A DNA stretch of 44,487 nt, from the IMG/VR virus record IMGVR_UViG_3300011114_000625, positions 1-44,487 of that record; one strand, written 5' to 3'. A program made the translations under genes and the position numbers. This document shows positions 16,865 to 24,735 of the stretch, piece by piece. Every line of letters begins with the position of its first letter. The stretch's first letter is position 1. Origin of the DNA: a virus. The notes below the pieces were generated by a model. It was not told the origin of the DNA. It saw nothing but the letters and a program-made list of their open reading frames with translations, and ran no database searches.

Positions 16865-19015
16865 TCAGTCAATTTCAACGGCACTCAGCTTTCCACTGGC
16901 TGCTGCTTTCTTTACAAATTCGTTGTCTATGTCAATGTCTTCAATTTTCTTGTACAACAATTCAGCTTGAGCAACCTTTTCTTGGGTACTGGCTTTGTTC
17001 AGATCCATTTTGGTTTGCTTTTCTTGGTCATCCATGCTTGGGCCTTGTTGGGATCTAGCTTGAGCAATTTTTCCTGCTTCTTCTATTGTCGGCAAGTATG
17101 CGTCTACGTCTTTGACGTTCAACACTCGCAAGGTGTCCTCGTAAGGACGGCGCACCTTAGCAAACAACTCAGGGACGCTTGGGTCAAGCTGCATCATGGC
17201 CTGAGCAAAAGCTGTTTGACATTGAACAATCAACTGTTGACGGGTCAAGCGGTTTTCTTCAGACAAGAAACCCAGTGCTAAATCTATGTTGATCAACTTA
17301 CGATCAATAAACTCAAAGTTTTTCATAGACAAGGCATCCATGAATGGTTTACCGCCAGACACTACACCAGCCAACTGTTGGATGTTGTAATCATCTTCAT
17401 ATTGAATAAGGGTTTTCCAGACCAGATAGATCATGTCTCGCAAGCCAATGGCGCAGTTCTTGACCATCTCATCTTGAATCAATTGATTTGGCCCCATAGC
17501 CAATTGGAGCTTGTAACCGCTGTTGCCGTCTTTCATGACTTCAGGATTCAGCACATCATTGGGGCTAGTCATGCCAATCATTGCCATCTTGTCGGCATCA
17601 AACCGCTGCATGGCAGACTGAACGTAAGCCAGGTTACCTTGCATCGCCTCAAACTCATAAACGTGCTTCTGAGGGTCAAATTTACGGTCAAGAATGAACA
17701 TGGCAGACACGCCACGCTGGATTTCTTCGGCATCCACAAACTCAGGGTTAACACCAATTCTTGGAGTAGATGACTGCATGGCAAATGCCATTTCGGCACG
17801 GGCGATGGCGGTTGCATATTCTTGCATGGGCACAAGCCGTTCAGCAAGGCTGTAACCAAAGAAGTTGCCAACAATTGGCTTGGGGCACATGTTCGCCAAA
17901 GGAATGAACTCAACCTCTTTGGCGTAGATTACATAGCTTCCGGAAAAGCAGCATTCAATCAATTCTTCTTGCCCATCACCGTCAATGTCCCTGCGAAGCC
18001 AAGCTGTAGTCAACATAACAACACGGCTGTAGCGGTCAGCGCCTTGGGAGGCAATTACGCCTTGGCCTGGTACTGGGGTTGAGTCACGGGCGTGGAGCGC
18101 CAGATCGTTTTCCAGTGCGCCAGCTTGGTAAGCACCGGCAGGGCCGTAGGCAGCGTGATCGGCAAACTTTTCGAGGTCAATGTACGGGAATTGTTCTTTG
18201 GCCTCATGGATTGTCATGGGGTCATAGAAACCACAGAAGTCCTGATCTTGAATGGTGGAAATGGTGGGGTTGCAGACAAAGTAATGTTGGGCAACGTGCT
18301 TGATCTTGACTTCGGTTTCATAGCCGGTCAGTTTGTATTCGGCACGGTAGATTACGTTGGCATTGAGGGTTTCGTTAATGTCTGTGGCTTCTGGGCCTTG
18401 GGCCATTGTTTCTTGCATGGCTCCTTGCAAGTCCACATCGATCTTTCGCATGTTCTGGCGCTTGGTGGTCAAACCCTTTTCGCCAGCCATGATTTCAAAA
18501 GAACGCAACTGATCTTTTGTGCCTTCGACCTGTTTATATTGGGTAATAGGCCGTCTATTAGGGGAAACCATAACAATGCCGTTTTTGTGCAAACAAGCAT
18601 CTTGTGCCCAATCTCGAATGACCTGATACGAGTCATTTTTTGAGTTGATCATGTACTTGGTCATCTCAGTGGCTTGATTGGATTGATCAGAATCCATTTC
18701 TGTAAATCGCTCAAACTCAAAGTTGACTTTGCCGTTGGGCATCAAGCATTTGGTAATGATGGCGGTGGCGTAATCAATGCCTGGAGCCACCACAGGGTGA
18801 ATGTAATCAATGCCTCGAATAGGTTCGGTCGAGTTTGAAATAGGAATGTTGAGGTAGTGATAGTCACTAAACCTGTTGTAGGTATTCTTGGATTGCGTCA
18901 GTCGTAGGTAATCTACCATCTTGACGTAAATCTCATGAGCAACTTTGTTGATCAGATCTTTATTTCCGGACGGGCTTTCAATGCCTTCAACGATTACGTT
19001 TTGTTTATCTAACAT
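16865..19015 (-). CDS. portal protein (podovirus type), 716 aa
   Basis: At 716 residues it has the size of P22-type portals. It has the expected sequence: an N-terminal helical region, a wing region with GIDYIHPVVAPGIDYATAII, a stem-like hydrophobic/charged middle and a C-terminal barrel region rich in Gln and Lys (about 640-700) with coiled-coil character. The gene is directly downstream of the large terminase (9 bp gap), as in nearly all tailed phages. The portal forms the dodecameric DNA gate at one capsid vertex, docking the terminase during packaging and the adaptor afterwards. Confidence 0.88.
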   Translation of the reverse strand: MLDKQNVIVEGIESPSGNKDLINKVAHEIYVKMVDYLRLTQSKNTYNRFSDYHYLNIPISNSTEPIRGIDYIHPVVAPGIDYATAIITKCLMPNGKVNFEFERFTEMDSDQSNQATEMTKYMINSKNDSYQVIRDWAQDACLHKNGIVMVSPNRRPITQYKQVEGTKDQLRSFEIMAGEKGLTTKRQNMRKIDVDLQGAMQETMAQGPEATDINETLNANVIYRAEYKLTGYETEVKIKHVAQHYFVCNPTISTIQDQDFCGFYDPMTIHEAKEQFPYIDLEKFADHAAYGPAGAYQAGALENDLALHARDSTPVPGQGVIASQGADRYSRVVMLTTAWLRRDIDGDGQEELIECCFSGSYVIYAKEVEFIPLANMCPKPIVGNFFGYSLAERLVPMQEYATAIARAEMAFAMQSSTPRIGVNPEFVDAEEIQRGVSAMFILDRKFDPQKHVYEFEAMQGNLAYVQSAMQRFDADKMAMIGMTSPNDVLNPEVMKDGNSGYKLQLAMGPNQLIQDEMVKNCAIGLRDMIYLVWKTLIQYEDDYNIQQLAGVVSGGKPFMDALSMKNFEFIDRKLINIDLALGFLSEENRLTRQQLIVQCQTAFAQAMMQLDPSVPELFAKVRRPYEDTLRVLNVKDVDAYLPTIEEAGKIAQARSQQGPSMDDQEKQTKMDLNKASTQEKVAQAELLYKKIEDIDIDNEFVKKAAASGKLSAVEID

Positions 19016-19024
19016 TTTTGTTCC

Positions 19025-20617
19025 TTAAATTCGCTGAACTTTGCCTTCTATTGCCGCTGGACGGCGAAAGGCAAAAGAATTTGACCGGCTGACCTGGCTT
19101 TCACCGTGACCCTGAATCAAAGCAAGAATGCCGATTCTGGCTGAGTCAATGTGATCGTCTGGATCAGAAAATCTTCCCGCATCATCAATAGCGTAATTTC
19201 TACATTCATCCAAAAATGCTATGCAAGACTCGTTAATTCGGAAAGTCCCACGCTCCATACCCATTCGCATTATATTGATGCCGTATGCTTTGTGGTTGGT
19301 TACTTTGCCTTGATCGTTTGGCGGGTTAAGAATCGCTCCCGATATGCAGTTAAGACCGTAGGAGTCCTCAAATACCTCTCTAACGGACTGCTCTGTGAGG
19401 GTATACCGCCCAGCCAATCCAGCATCATGCGGAAGCGCAATCGGAACATCTTTGGATTGGCGGTCAAGAAGGTAGTGAACATATTCATCCGGCGTTTCAC
19501 CTGTGGGGATAGTAACTTGTCGATGGAGATAGATAATCTCTTCGACCGGATCTCTAAAAAAGAACGAGATAACTGTCGGGTCATTTTTGATTCCTAAGTC
19601 AAAGCCGATCAGGCGTTCAAGCTTGGGATTGTTTTGCAATTCAAGGTCAAGAGATTTGTAAATAGGCCAGTTCAGGATTGGGAAGACCACGCCTTTACCG
19701 ACAAGCGGTATGCCCTTCATGCGGCAGTCTCGCTCCCAAGGCATAAAGTCTCGCTCAAGCTGATCTCGTTCTTTTTGAGAAAAGAAATTTTCTCCCCATT
19801 CGTTAACATAAGGGACATCATCCCAAGTAACTCTCACATGGCAGTAGCCATCAATGTTGTCCCAGAACTTTCTTACAAGCCCTGAGAGTCCTTTGAGCGG
19901 GGTGAAAGAACAGATAACCTGTCCTTCTCGAGATGCTGTACGCACAACAAGCTCCGAGAAAATTTCGTCAGGTGGTTGCTCGTCAAGAAGGACGAGGTCG
20001 AGTTCAAAGCCCTGAAGGTGTCTAACTTGCTGGGTGTAGTTGGAAAAGTAGAGTTTGGACTTTCCTCCGCTGGCATGCCAGACTTCAATGGCAAGGACAT
20101 TCTGACCATCCGCTCGAATGGATTTGACATCAATTTTCTCCCGTGGAATAGAGCCTGATCCTAGCTTATAGGATTGCTTGATGTCATCGCAGCCAAGAAT
20201 TTTTGACTGTAGCGTTTTTGCAACTTGCTCCCAAGACTCGCCGGTAGCCATAGCAATGATAGGCTTGTCCCAGCGTTTGCCGTCCCACCAATCTGGGTAC
20301 ATGCCGGTCAAATGGTAGGCCACTTCAAAGGCAGAGGCAACTGTCTTTCCGGAACGGTTGGCAGCAATCATCCCACGGCGGGTGTAGTCTTTGCCAGTTT
20401 TGAAAAAAGTAATTTGGTAAGGAAACGGTCGAAACCACTTGATGGCGTTGAATTGCATGTCTTCAGCAATTTTGTTTCTGGCAATCATCATTGCTCTGAG
20501 TTGATCAGCATCAAGGGATTTGGCGTGTTTCTTTCCACCGGCAAGCTTGACCAGATGTTTCAACGCCCGATCTTTGTAGAGCGGGAGTATGTAATTACTG
20601 GCTTCACTTTTTGCCAT
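19025..20617 (-). CDS. terL: terminase large subunit, 530 aa
   Basis: The packaging motor. Walker A AANRSGKT at 85-92, adjacent to the conserved FPYQ region; Walker B LDLVLLDE at 206-213 with the catalytic Glu; coupling segment CSFTPLKG at 236-243. The RNase H-like nuclease domain starts at GFDLG (Asp340), with further acidic residues at Asp398 (PHDAG) and Asp488-491 (DDHID). All ATPase and nuclease residues appear intact. The start overlaps the preceding 62-residue gene by 14 bp. It cuts concatemeric DNA and drives it through the portal encoded next. Confidence 0.95.
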   Translation of the reverse strand: MAKSEASNYILPLYKDRALKHLVKLAGGKKHAKSLDADQLRAMMIARNKIAEDMQFNAIKWFRPFPYQITFFKTGKDYTRRGMIAANRSGKTVASAFEVAYHLTGMYPDWWDGKRWDKPIIAMATGESWEQVAKTLQSKILGCDDIKQSYKLGSGSIPREKIDVKSIRADGQNVLAIEVWHASGGKSKLYFSNYTQQVRHLQGFELDLVLLDEQPPDEIFSELVVRTASREGQVICSFTPLKGLSGLVRKFWDNIDGYCHVRVTWDDVPYVNEWGENFFSQKERDQLERDFMPWERDCRMKGIPLVGKGVVFPILNWPIYKSLDLELQNNPKLERLIGFDLGIKNDPTVISFFFRDPVEEIIYLHRQVTIPTGETPDEYVHYLLDRQSKDVPIALPHDAGLAGRYTLTEQSVREVFEDSYGLNCISGAILNPPNDQGKVTNHKAYGINIMRMGMERGTFRINESCIAFLDECRNYAIDDAGRFSDPDDHIDSARIGILALIQGHGESQVSRSNSFAFRRPAAIEGKVQRI

Positions 20618-20792
20618 ACTTGTCCCGAATTTCTAACAGGACTTCAGCAGCAGAAGCAAGGTAAAAAATGTCTTCAGCGTTGAATTTATGGTTGGTTTGC
20701 AAATCTTTCTGAAGCATCTCCAAAGACTTTCTGGCACATACTTCAGCCTGACTTGCAAGTCGATCTCTGAATACTACAGAGTAATCTTCCAT
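20604..20792 (-). CDS. small helical protein before terL, 62 aa
   Basis: Sixty-two residues, probably two helices, charged, ending GKK. It starts directly after the preceding stop (TAAATG) and overlaps the terminase gene by 14 bp, so it is translated with it. Its position invites the idea of a packaging accessory or truncated small terminase, but the length is too short for a typical TerS, and a better TerS candidate lies at 22006-22341. Confidence 0.6.
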   Translation of the reverse strand: MEDYSVVFRDRLASQAEVCARKSLEMLQKDLQTNHKFNAEDIFYLASAAEVLLEIRDKYGKK

Positions 20793-21434
20793 TTACGCCC
20801 ACGGGTCGGTGATGTTTTTAGAAGAAGTTGCACTAATGTCTTTGTCGATCATGCGCCAAATGCCGCTACCTTTTTCGCCTGAACAATACAAGTACAAGCC
20901 ACGGCCTTCTTGTGTAAATGTGCCATCAGGACGGCGAAGGACTCGCTCTTCAGTGCGCGGATCAATCCAACTGTATTTTTCAGGAACTGATTGCCCATAT
21001 TTATTAATTCTTTTGCCAACAGCAATTTGCTCAGTTGGCCCTGCAATTTGATATGTAATCAATCCATTTTCATATTTCCAAAAATTAATTTGGACTTTTT
21101 TGTCACCCTGCGGATCTTTAGGGTGAGGCATATTGAACGCGCCAAAGAAATTTGTGCGGCTTTCAATAGGAGGTAAATCTTCACTGCGTGGAGGTAGTTT
21201 ACGTTTTTCATCAACAGGAATGGTTTCCCGTTTGTCAACGTAAGGGTTGAGATCGGTAATGTATTCTTGAGGAATTTTTTTACCCTCAAGGGCATTCTTC
21301 GCAACTTGATATTGATCTTCTTTTGTTTTGCCAATGAGATCCAGAGCTATCTGGGTGCGGTCATAAACAAACTGTGCAAGATCTTTAGCCGTGGGAAGAT
21401 CAGCCTTGAGGGCTTCTATGTCATACGTTGCCAT
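20793..21434 (-). CDS. hypothetical protein, 213 aa
   Basis: A 213-residue soluble protein. The N-terminal 65 residues are helical and charged; the C-terminal part has beta strands and a Pro/Arg-rich linker (for example EKRKLPPRSEDLPP). No recognised catalytic motif. It lies in a run of small genes between TerS candidate and TerL, with spacings of 0-10 bp, and belongs to the late unit. Possibly a packaging or head-assembly factor, inferred from position only. Confidence 0.65.
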   Translation of the reverse strand: MATYDIEALKADLPTAKDLAQFVYDRTQIALDLIGKTKEDQYQVAKNALEGKKIPQEYITDLNPYVDKRETIPVDEKRKLPPRSEDLPPIESRTNFFGAFNMPHPKDPQGDKKVQINFWKYENGLITYQIAGPTEQIAVGKRINKYGQSVPEKYSWIDPRTEERVLRRPDGTFTQEGRGLYLYCSGEKGSGIWRMIDKDISATSSKNITDPWA

Positions 21435-21444
21435 ACTTTACCTT

Positions 21445-21672
21445 TTAGACGTTTTTTGGAACTGAGGGTTTGGTGAACTTGCCGCTGTTACGCACATTGT
21501 TTGTGTGCTGACTTGAAACAGTATTGACCTTGTAAGCGTTGTTTACCGCTGTCGCCACCACTTGACGGCGATCATTTTCGCCTTCATGGCTTTTACGTTT
21601 GTCATTGATGTCTTTAGAAAGACCCTTACGCATTGAAGCGCCGCCTGAAAGTACTTGCCCATAATTTGACAT
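21445..21672 (-). CDS. small basic hypothetical protein, 75 aa
   Basis: Seventy-five residues rich in Ser, Asn, Lys and Val with no predicted domain; likely disordered and basic. It follows the 95-residue gene by 7 bp and precedes the 213-residue gene by 10 bp. The segment NYGQVLSGGASMRKG is Gly-rich. Nothing identifies a function; its operon position is that of small virion or packaging accessory proteins. Confidence 0.6.
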   Translation of the reverse strand: MSNYGQVLSGGASMRKGLSKDINDKRKSHEGENDRRQVVATAVNNAYKVNTVSSQHTNNVRNSGKFTKPSVPKNV

Positions 21673-21679
21673 GCTTGCC

Positions 21680-21967
21680 TCACTTCAAAAAATTGTTGCG
21701 GTCTGAGTTCATGTAGCCAGCATTCTTGATGCGACCATCGTAATCACAGTGTGTGGTCACCATGACTTTTTGGTGCATACCTGTAACGCTGCCACCGGCA
21801 GAAGGTTTTCCTTGTGAGCCATCCGGCGTGTACAGCGAACCTAGTTTTCCAGTGACCGCAGTCACTCCACCTTTGTTGCTGGGCAGATGTTTGGAAACAT
21901 TGCCTTTACGGTTTGGCGCTTGCGCCATTTGGGTTGGGGCATTGTTGCCAGATGTGTAACCGCTCAT
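21680..21967 (-). CDS. small Gly/Asn-rich hypothetical protein, 95 aa
   Basis: Ninety-five residues, low in hydrophobic content, with SGYTSGNNAPTQM at the start and a Gly/Thr/Lys-rich centre. It resembles the next gene product in composition (both basic and Gly/Asn/Ser-rich), so the pair may be related or act together. It is separated from the TerS candidate by 38 bp, with an AAGGTAAATC ribosome site before the ATG. No motif recognised. Confidence 0.6.
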   Translation of the reverse strand: MSGYTSGNNAPTQMAQAPNRKGNVSKHLPSNKGGVTAVTGKLGSLYTPDGSQGKPSAGGSVTGMHQKVMVTTHCDYDGRIKNAGYMNSDRNNFLK

Positions 21968-22005
21968 GATTTACCTTTCGGTGTTGGTTGAATTTCAGGC
22001 ATATG

Positions 22006-22341
22006 TTAAACCTTTTTGAGGGACTGTATGAAGTTTTCAAGAGCGCCGTCAGCATCCTCTTCATCATCCCGCTGGACATTCTGTACATGTTCAATCGAAA
22101 TAATAGGCGCACGGGAGGATTCAAAGGGAGCCAGCTTGTCAGCAATCCTGGCTTTGTCCTTGATATCTAGTTCATCAGACTGCATGGCTTCAATCAAAAC
22201 TTCCATAGCCGTCTTCAGGGGAGGCAGTCCGGCATCAAGTCTTTCTTCGTTGAGGCGGTTAAACAGCGCACCGTACTCAGTGACTTTATTGACATCAGAG
22301 GGGCGACCTACTGGCCTTTTGAGTTTTGTGACCGTAGCCAT
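22006..22341 (-). CDS. putative small terminase subunit, 111 aa
   Basis: The N-terminus KLKRPVGRPSDVNK has an AT-hook-like GRP stretch. It is followed by helices (about 20-70) and an acidic C-terminal part with DDEEDADGALENF and a basic final helix (SLKKV). Small terminase subunits commonly pair a DNA-binding N-terminus with an oligomerising core and a tail that contacts TerL. Size and position upstream of terL fit, but several small genes intervene, which is unusual. The ATG has an AAGGATTGGA ribosome site and overlaps the end of the upstream gene by 34 bp. The assignment is tentative. Confidence 0.45.
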   Translation of the reverse strand: MATVTKLKRPVGRPSDVNKVTEYGALFNRLNEERLDAGLPPLKTAMEVLIEAMQSDELDIKDKARIADKLAPFESSRAPIISIEHVQNVQRDDEEDADGALENFIQSLKKV

Positions 22342-22853
22342 TCCAATCCTTTTTCTGTTCTCATCCAGGCATATGAGCCATTGACAGTAAACCCACGTTT
22401 CTCATGGATCTTAACAAAAGCACCATGTTCCATCCTGATGGAGGTAGAACAAACAACGGGTACACCGCAGTTACCGGCCCACAGGATATGTTGGTCGATC
22501 ATCTCATTTATCAAGGTAATCCGCAACCGAAGCGGAAGATGAAGGTCAACAAAATGGAATTTGGAATTTGAGATCTCTTCAATCGAGTAGGTAGTGTAGC
22601 CACCACGGTCAAACCAACAAAAACCCAAAAGACTTCCATCCGGCCTATCAGGATCATCAAAGGATCTACAGACAGCAAGGAACTCTTTACTCTTGTCAAA
22701 GAGTTGAACAGTGGCGGTAACTGTCGCATGACGCTTTAAAGCAGCAGGGCTTTTGGTCAGGATGCCTTCTGTCTCAGCGCCGTACTGTTCATCAGCCATC
22801 TGGACAATGTCATCAATATCAAATCTAGGGTCAGCCAGTAACCATTCACGCAT
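22308..22853 (-). CDS. GNAT-like acetyltransferase family protein, 181 aa
   Basis: The start at 22853 (product begins MREWLLADPRF) is chosen for its AGGAAATGAA ribosome site; a longer frame would run through the tRNA gene. The C-terminal half has the order expected of a GNAT fold: a central strand with LLGFCWFD, a helix with INEMIDQHILWAG, the strand GVPVVCSTSIR and HEKRGFTVNGSYAW, typical of the closing strand-turn. Such proteins occur in podovirus head-gene regions. The CoA-binding loop (R/QxxGxG/A) is not clear, so it may be an inactive structural relative. It ends inside the TerS candidate (34-bp overlap). Confidence 0.6.
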   Translation of the reverse strand: MREWLLADPRFDIDDIVQMADEQYGAETEGILTKSPAALKRHATVTATVQLFDKSKEFLAVCRSFDDPDRPDGSLLGFCWFDRGGYTTYSIEEISNSKFHFVDLHLPLRLRITLINEMIDQHILWAGNCGVPVVCSTSIRMEHGAFVKIHEKRGFTVNGSYAWMRTEKGLEWLRSQNSKGQ

Positions 22854-22870
22854 TTCATTTCCTTTGCAAT

Positions 22871-22945
22871 TGGTAGCGGGGGCTGGATTCGCACCAGCGG
22901 TCTGATGGTTATGAGCCATCCGAGATACTCCTTCTCCACCCCGCA
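22871..22945 (-). tRNA. tRNA-Met (CAT), initiator-like
   Basis: A 75-base cloverleaf with encoded CCA. Acceptor stem GCGGGG with CCCCGC. D stem GAGA/TCTC with a 7-base loop. Anticodon stem GATGG/CCATC with loop CTCATAA. Variable region 5 bases. T stem GCTGG/CCAGC with loop TGCGAAT. The first base pair is a T-T mismatch, and pair 11-24 is A-T, two hallmarks of bacterial initiator tRNA. The 5' segment GCGGGGTGGAG matches bacterial initiator tRNA as I know it. It lacks the full three G-C pairs at the base of the anticodon stem. A CAT anticodon could also mean Ile after lysidine modification, but the initiator traits argue against it. Confidence 0.9.
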
Positions 22946-23095
22946 ATAAGTTGTCAGCTACTCGCTCCACTGTGGCGAACCAACTTTGAACGGCACACAT
23001 CGGTATTGGTTGAGGCGACTTCAACCACAGCATCCGCTTTCACCAACACGGCTGGGGACTGCTCTGAGCGAGAAACAAGAAATTGGTTGGGCAAC

Positions 23096-23135
23096 CATCA
23101 ACAATTTCAATCCCCATGCGTGTAGGTTGTTGATG
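23096..23135. repeat. inverted repeat (9-bp arms)
   Basis: CATCAACAA at 23096-23104 pairs with TTGTTGATG at 23127-23135 across a 22-base loop. A smaller GGTTG/CAACC hairpin lies immediately to the left (about 23085-23096). It could be a hairpin in a leader RNA or a protein-binding site. Confidence 0.6.
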
Positions 23136-23184
23136 TGCTGCCTTGAACATTAACGCAGCTTAACAGTCTCAGGCTTTCGCCACA

Positions 23185-23282
23185 CCAACAAGTATGCAGA
23201 CTGCGGGATCATCGGTTTCAATCCTCACCCTATGGCTGCAACCAAACAGTCTTGCAGGACTGTCAATCTACATACTTGTTGG
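23185..23282. repeat. long inverted repeat (12-bp arms) with inner hairpin
   Basis: CCAACAAGTATG at 23185-23196 is the exact reverse complement of CATACTTGTTGG at 23271-23282. Inside lies a second perfect hairpin, ACAGTC (23246-23251) with GACTGT (23258-23263). The nested structure suggests a small structured RNA or a replication-related site; it does not match a tRNA cloverleaf. Confidence 0.65.
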
Positions 23283-23744
23283 AACCGCTTACGTCTACGG
23301 CACAGGCTTTCACTGTCGTACGCTTTTACAGGTTAGCTTTCGCCAACTAGGTCTCAACACCTTCATTCTAGTAGCAAAACATTTCTAAGGAAAATTTTTT
23401 TTAGGAAAAGGTTATTGTCGTAAAGTTTTTAAAAGAATTTTGGGAACGACTTAGTGGGCCCCCCCTTTTTTTGGTGCTTCCAGTGCTACCCCCCTCCCCC
23501 CCCCTTGCGCCTGGGCGATAGGGCCATGCTATCGGTAGGGCCAGACTGATAGAGCGGGCCATAGGTTAGGGTTTACCTGAGTGCATAGGCTTAACCTATC
23601 GGAAATGCTTATCAAATAGAGAGGCACTATTAAACCTGGCAAGAGCGGCATCACTTTGAGGGTTTTCAGTTATCGGGTTGCACGGCTCGGCTCTGCTTAC
23701 ATCCCTCTGTGCTTACCTACAGTTAAAAGAGATAAAGATCAATA

Positions 23745-23872
23745 AAGCCGAGGGTTTAAGGGTTTATTTGCGAGCCCTAGGGTATAGCTGCAAAGCCCTA
23801 CTAAAGCCGTTTAAAGCTTGTCTAATGCCATTTATCTATCCCTCTATGAATGCATGATCAAGCCGAGGGTTT
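23745..23872. repeat. direct repeat AAGCCGAGGGTTT, two copies
   Basis: The 13-base word occurs at 23745-23757 and 23860-23872, both times shortly after a GATCAA sequence. A related GAGCCCTAGGG word lies between them at about 23772 and again in the terminator at 25768. Possible iterons of a replication initiator or operator sites. Confidence 0.5.
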
Positions 23873-23879
23873 TATCTTT

Positions 23880-24170
23880 TCTTTTTTGCTCTTGATTAAT
23901 CGATTAAATCAAGTTAATGCACAAGTTATCCACAATCTAAGCCGAAAACTTGGCATTCACTGTATTGGTGCAATTTATAGATTTGATGCTTTGTTATAGT
24001 GCATGACAATATACTTTGCACCAATAGAGGGGATTATCAATATTAGATTAATAGATTAATGATGTCGATAGGTTTAATTATCGGTAAGTTTAATAGTGGT
24101 ATAAAACGTGCAACAGTATTTGTATCGGATTCACCGATAAAGCTCTAAACCTAGAGTTATCAACAATGCA
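23880..24170. other. candidate replication origin with DnaA boxes
   Basis: TTATCCACA at 23926-23934 is a perfect bacterial DnaA box and TTATCAACA at 24157-24165 is one base off. Around them are AT-rich GATTAAT words (about 23893-23912 and 24042-24060), an 11-bp inverted repeat (23963-24026) and two small hairpins (24123-24139, 24143-24156). This combination of DnaA boxes and AT-rich unwinding-type sequence fits a theta origin that recruits host DnaA. The phage encodes no obvious polymerase, consistent with such dependence. Function is inferred. Confidence 0.5.
23963..24026. repeat. 11-bp perfect inverted repeat around a possible promoter
   Basis: TATTGGTGCAA at 23963-23973 pairs with TTGCACCAATA at 24016-24026, with 42 bases between. 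The interval contains TTGATG (23983-23988) and, 17 bases on, ACAATA (24006-24011), a weak sigma70-like pair pointing toward the operon at 24188. Arms flanking a promoter are a common arrangement for a dimeric or looping repressor. Confidence 0.5.
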
Positions 24171-24187
24171 AAGTAAAGGAATCAATC

Positions 24188-24487
24188 ATGAATGCAGTAA
24201 TCGCTCTCAATCCATCGGTTCAATCAATCATTGATGAATACGGCTCTATCGATTCAGAGATTAAACGGCTTACAAAGCAAAAAGAATCATTGTCTATACA
24301 GATCAAACAAGCGGGAGCCGGTAGATATACCGCATCAATTTATGAAGCTCTCGTATTCGATGTAAAACCTAGAGTAACGACAGACTGGGAATCCATCGCT
24401 CTGAAATTCAATCCATCGCATCAATTAATCACGGCTCACACTAAAACCGGAGAAGCTTCTTTATCTCTCAAAGTGACAAAGGTTTAA
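24188..24487 (+). CDS. hypothetical protein, 99 aa, first gene of rightward operon
   Basis: Residues 1-45 form a charged helix of coiled-coil type (IDSEIKRLTKQKESLSIQIKQ). The second half is mixed with an aromatic DWESIALKF segment and ends LSLKVTKV. No membrane segment and no family recognised. An AAGGAATCAATC ribosome site precedes the ATG, and the next gene starts 2 bp after the stop. As the first gene after the candidate origin, a regulatory or replication role is possible but not shown. Confidence 0.7.
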   Translation: MNAVIALNPSVQSIIDEYGSIDSEIKRLTKQKESLSIQIKQAGAGRYTASIYEALVFDVKPRVTTDWESIALKFNPSHQLITAHTKTGEASLSLKVTKV

Positions 24488-24489
24488 TC

Positions 24490-24726
24490 ATGAAAGCATT
24501 CTATAAAAGAGGATCTTTACTAATTAAAGCTTATGACATGGGCAATGATTGGAAACTTATTCGTAATGATGGCAAAGAGCAATGGTTTTCAAAATGGCAA
24601 TATAACGAATACGGCTCATTAAGCAGGGCTTTTTATGATGTCGTGGCAAAAAGTCCTGATTGTTTTGGTAATGAACGTATGTTTTGGGAATCAAGCATTA
24701 TGTTATGTGAGCCGTGTCACTCTTAA
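24490..24726 (+). CDS. hypothetical protein, 78 aa
   Basis: Seventy-eight residues rich in Trp, Phe and Tyr (for example KEQWFSKWQYNEYG) with a C-terminal CEPCHS that could bind a metal. It starts 2 bp after the upstream stop, so the two are co-translated. No family recognised. Its codon and word use, with many CGGCTC words, matches the neighbouring genes of this module rather than the late genes. Confidence 0.65.
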   Translation: MKAFYKRGSLLIKAYDMGNDWKLIRNDGKEQWFSKWQYNEYGSLSRAFYDVVAKSPDCFGNERMFWESSIMLCEPCHS

Positions 24727-24735
24727 GGACAAATC

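Larger units (their letters stand above)
22946..24187. other. large intergenic region, candidate control and origin region
   Basis: About 1.2 kb without a convincing gene. It separates the leftward late unit (beginning with the tRNA) from the rightward operon that starts at 24188, so it should hold promoters for both. It contains several inverted repeats, long C runs (23459-23506), repeated TATCGG words, a repeated AAGCCGAGGGTTT, a consensus DnaA box and AT-rich GATTAAT words. Reading frames here are short and lack ribosome sites. Confidence 0.7.

Noticed and set aside
16413-16970. 185-codon plus-strand frame antisense to scaffold and portal ends
   Set aside because: Shadow of three minus-strand genes; composition rich in Ser, Cys and Leu as expected for antisense reading.
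18092-18643. 183-codon plus-strand frame antisense to the portal gene
   Set aside because: It is the complement of a strongly supported portal gene, has no ribosome site or neighbours on that strand and no recognisable motif.
20604-20792. Small terminase assignment for the 62-residue gene next to terL
   Set aside because: Too short and without a DNA-binding segment; the 111-residue gene at 22006-22341 is a better though still tentative candidate.
22854-23033. N-terminal extension of the GNAT-like gene to 23033
   Set aside because: It would run through the tRNA gene; the internal start at 22853 has a better ribosome site.
22946-23120. Further tRNA genes upstream of the tRNA-Met
   Set aside because: GTTCAA-type words occur on the minus strand, but no flanking T stem or cloverleaf could be formed.
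23100-23230. Two GATTGAAA/TTTCAATCC words resembling the end of a CRISPR repeat (about 23105 and 23217)
   Set aside because: Only two short matches, flanks differ, spacing is irregular and no cas gene is present; treated as chance.
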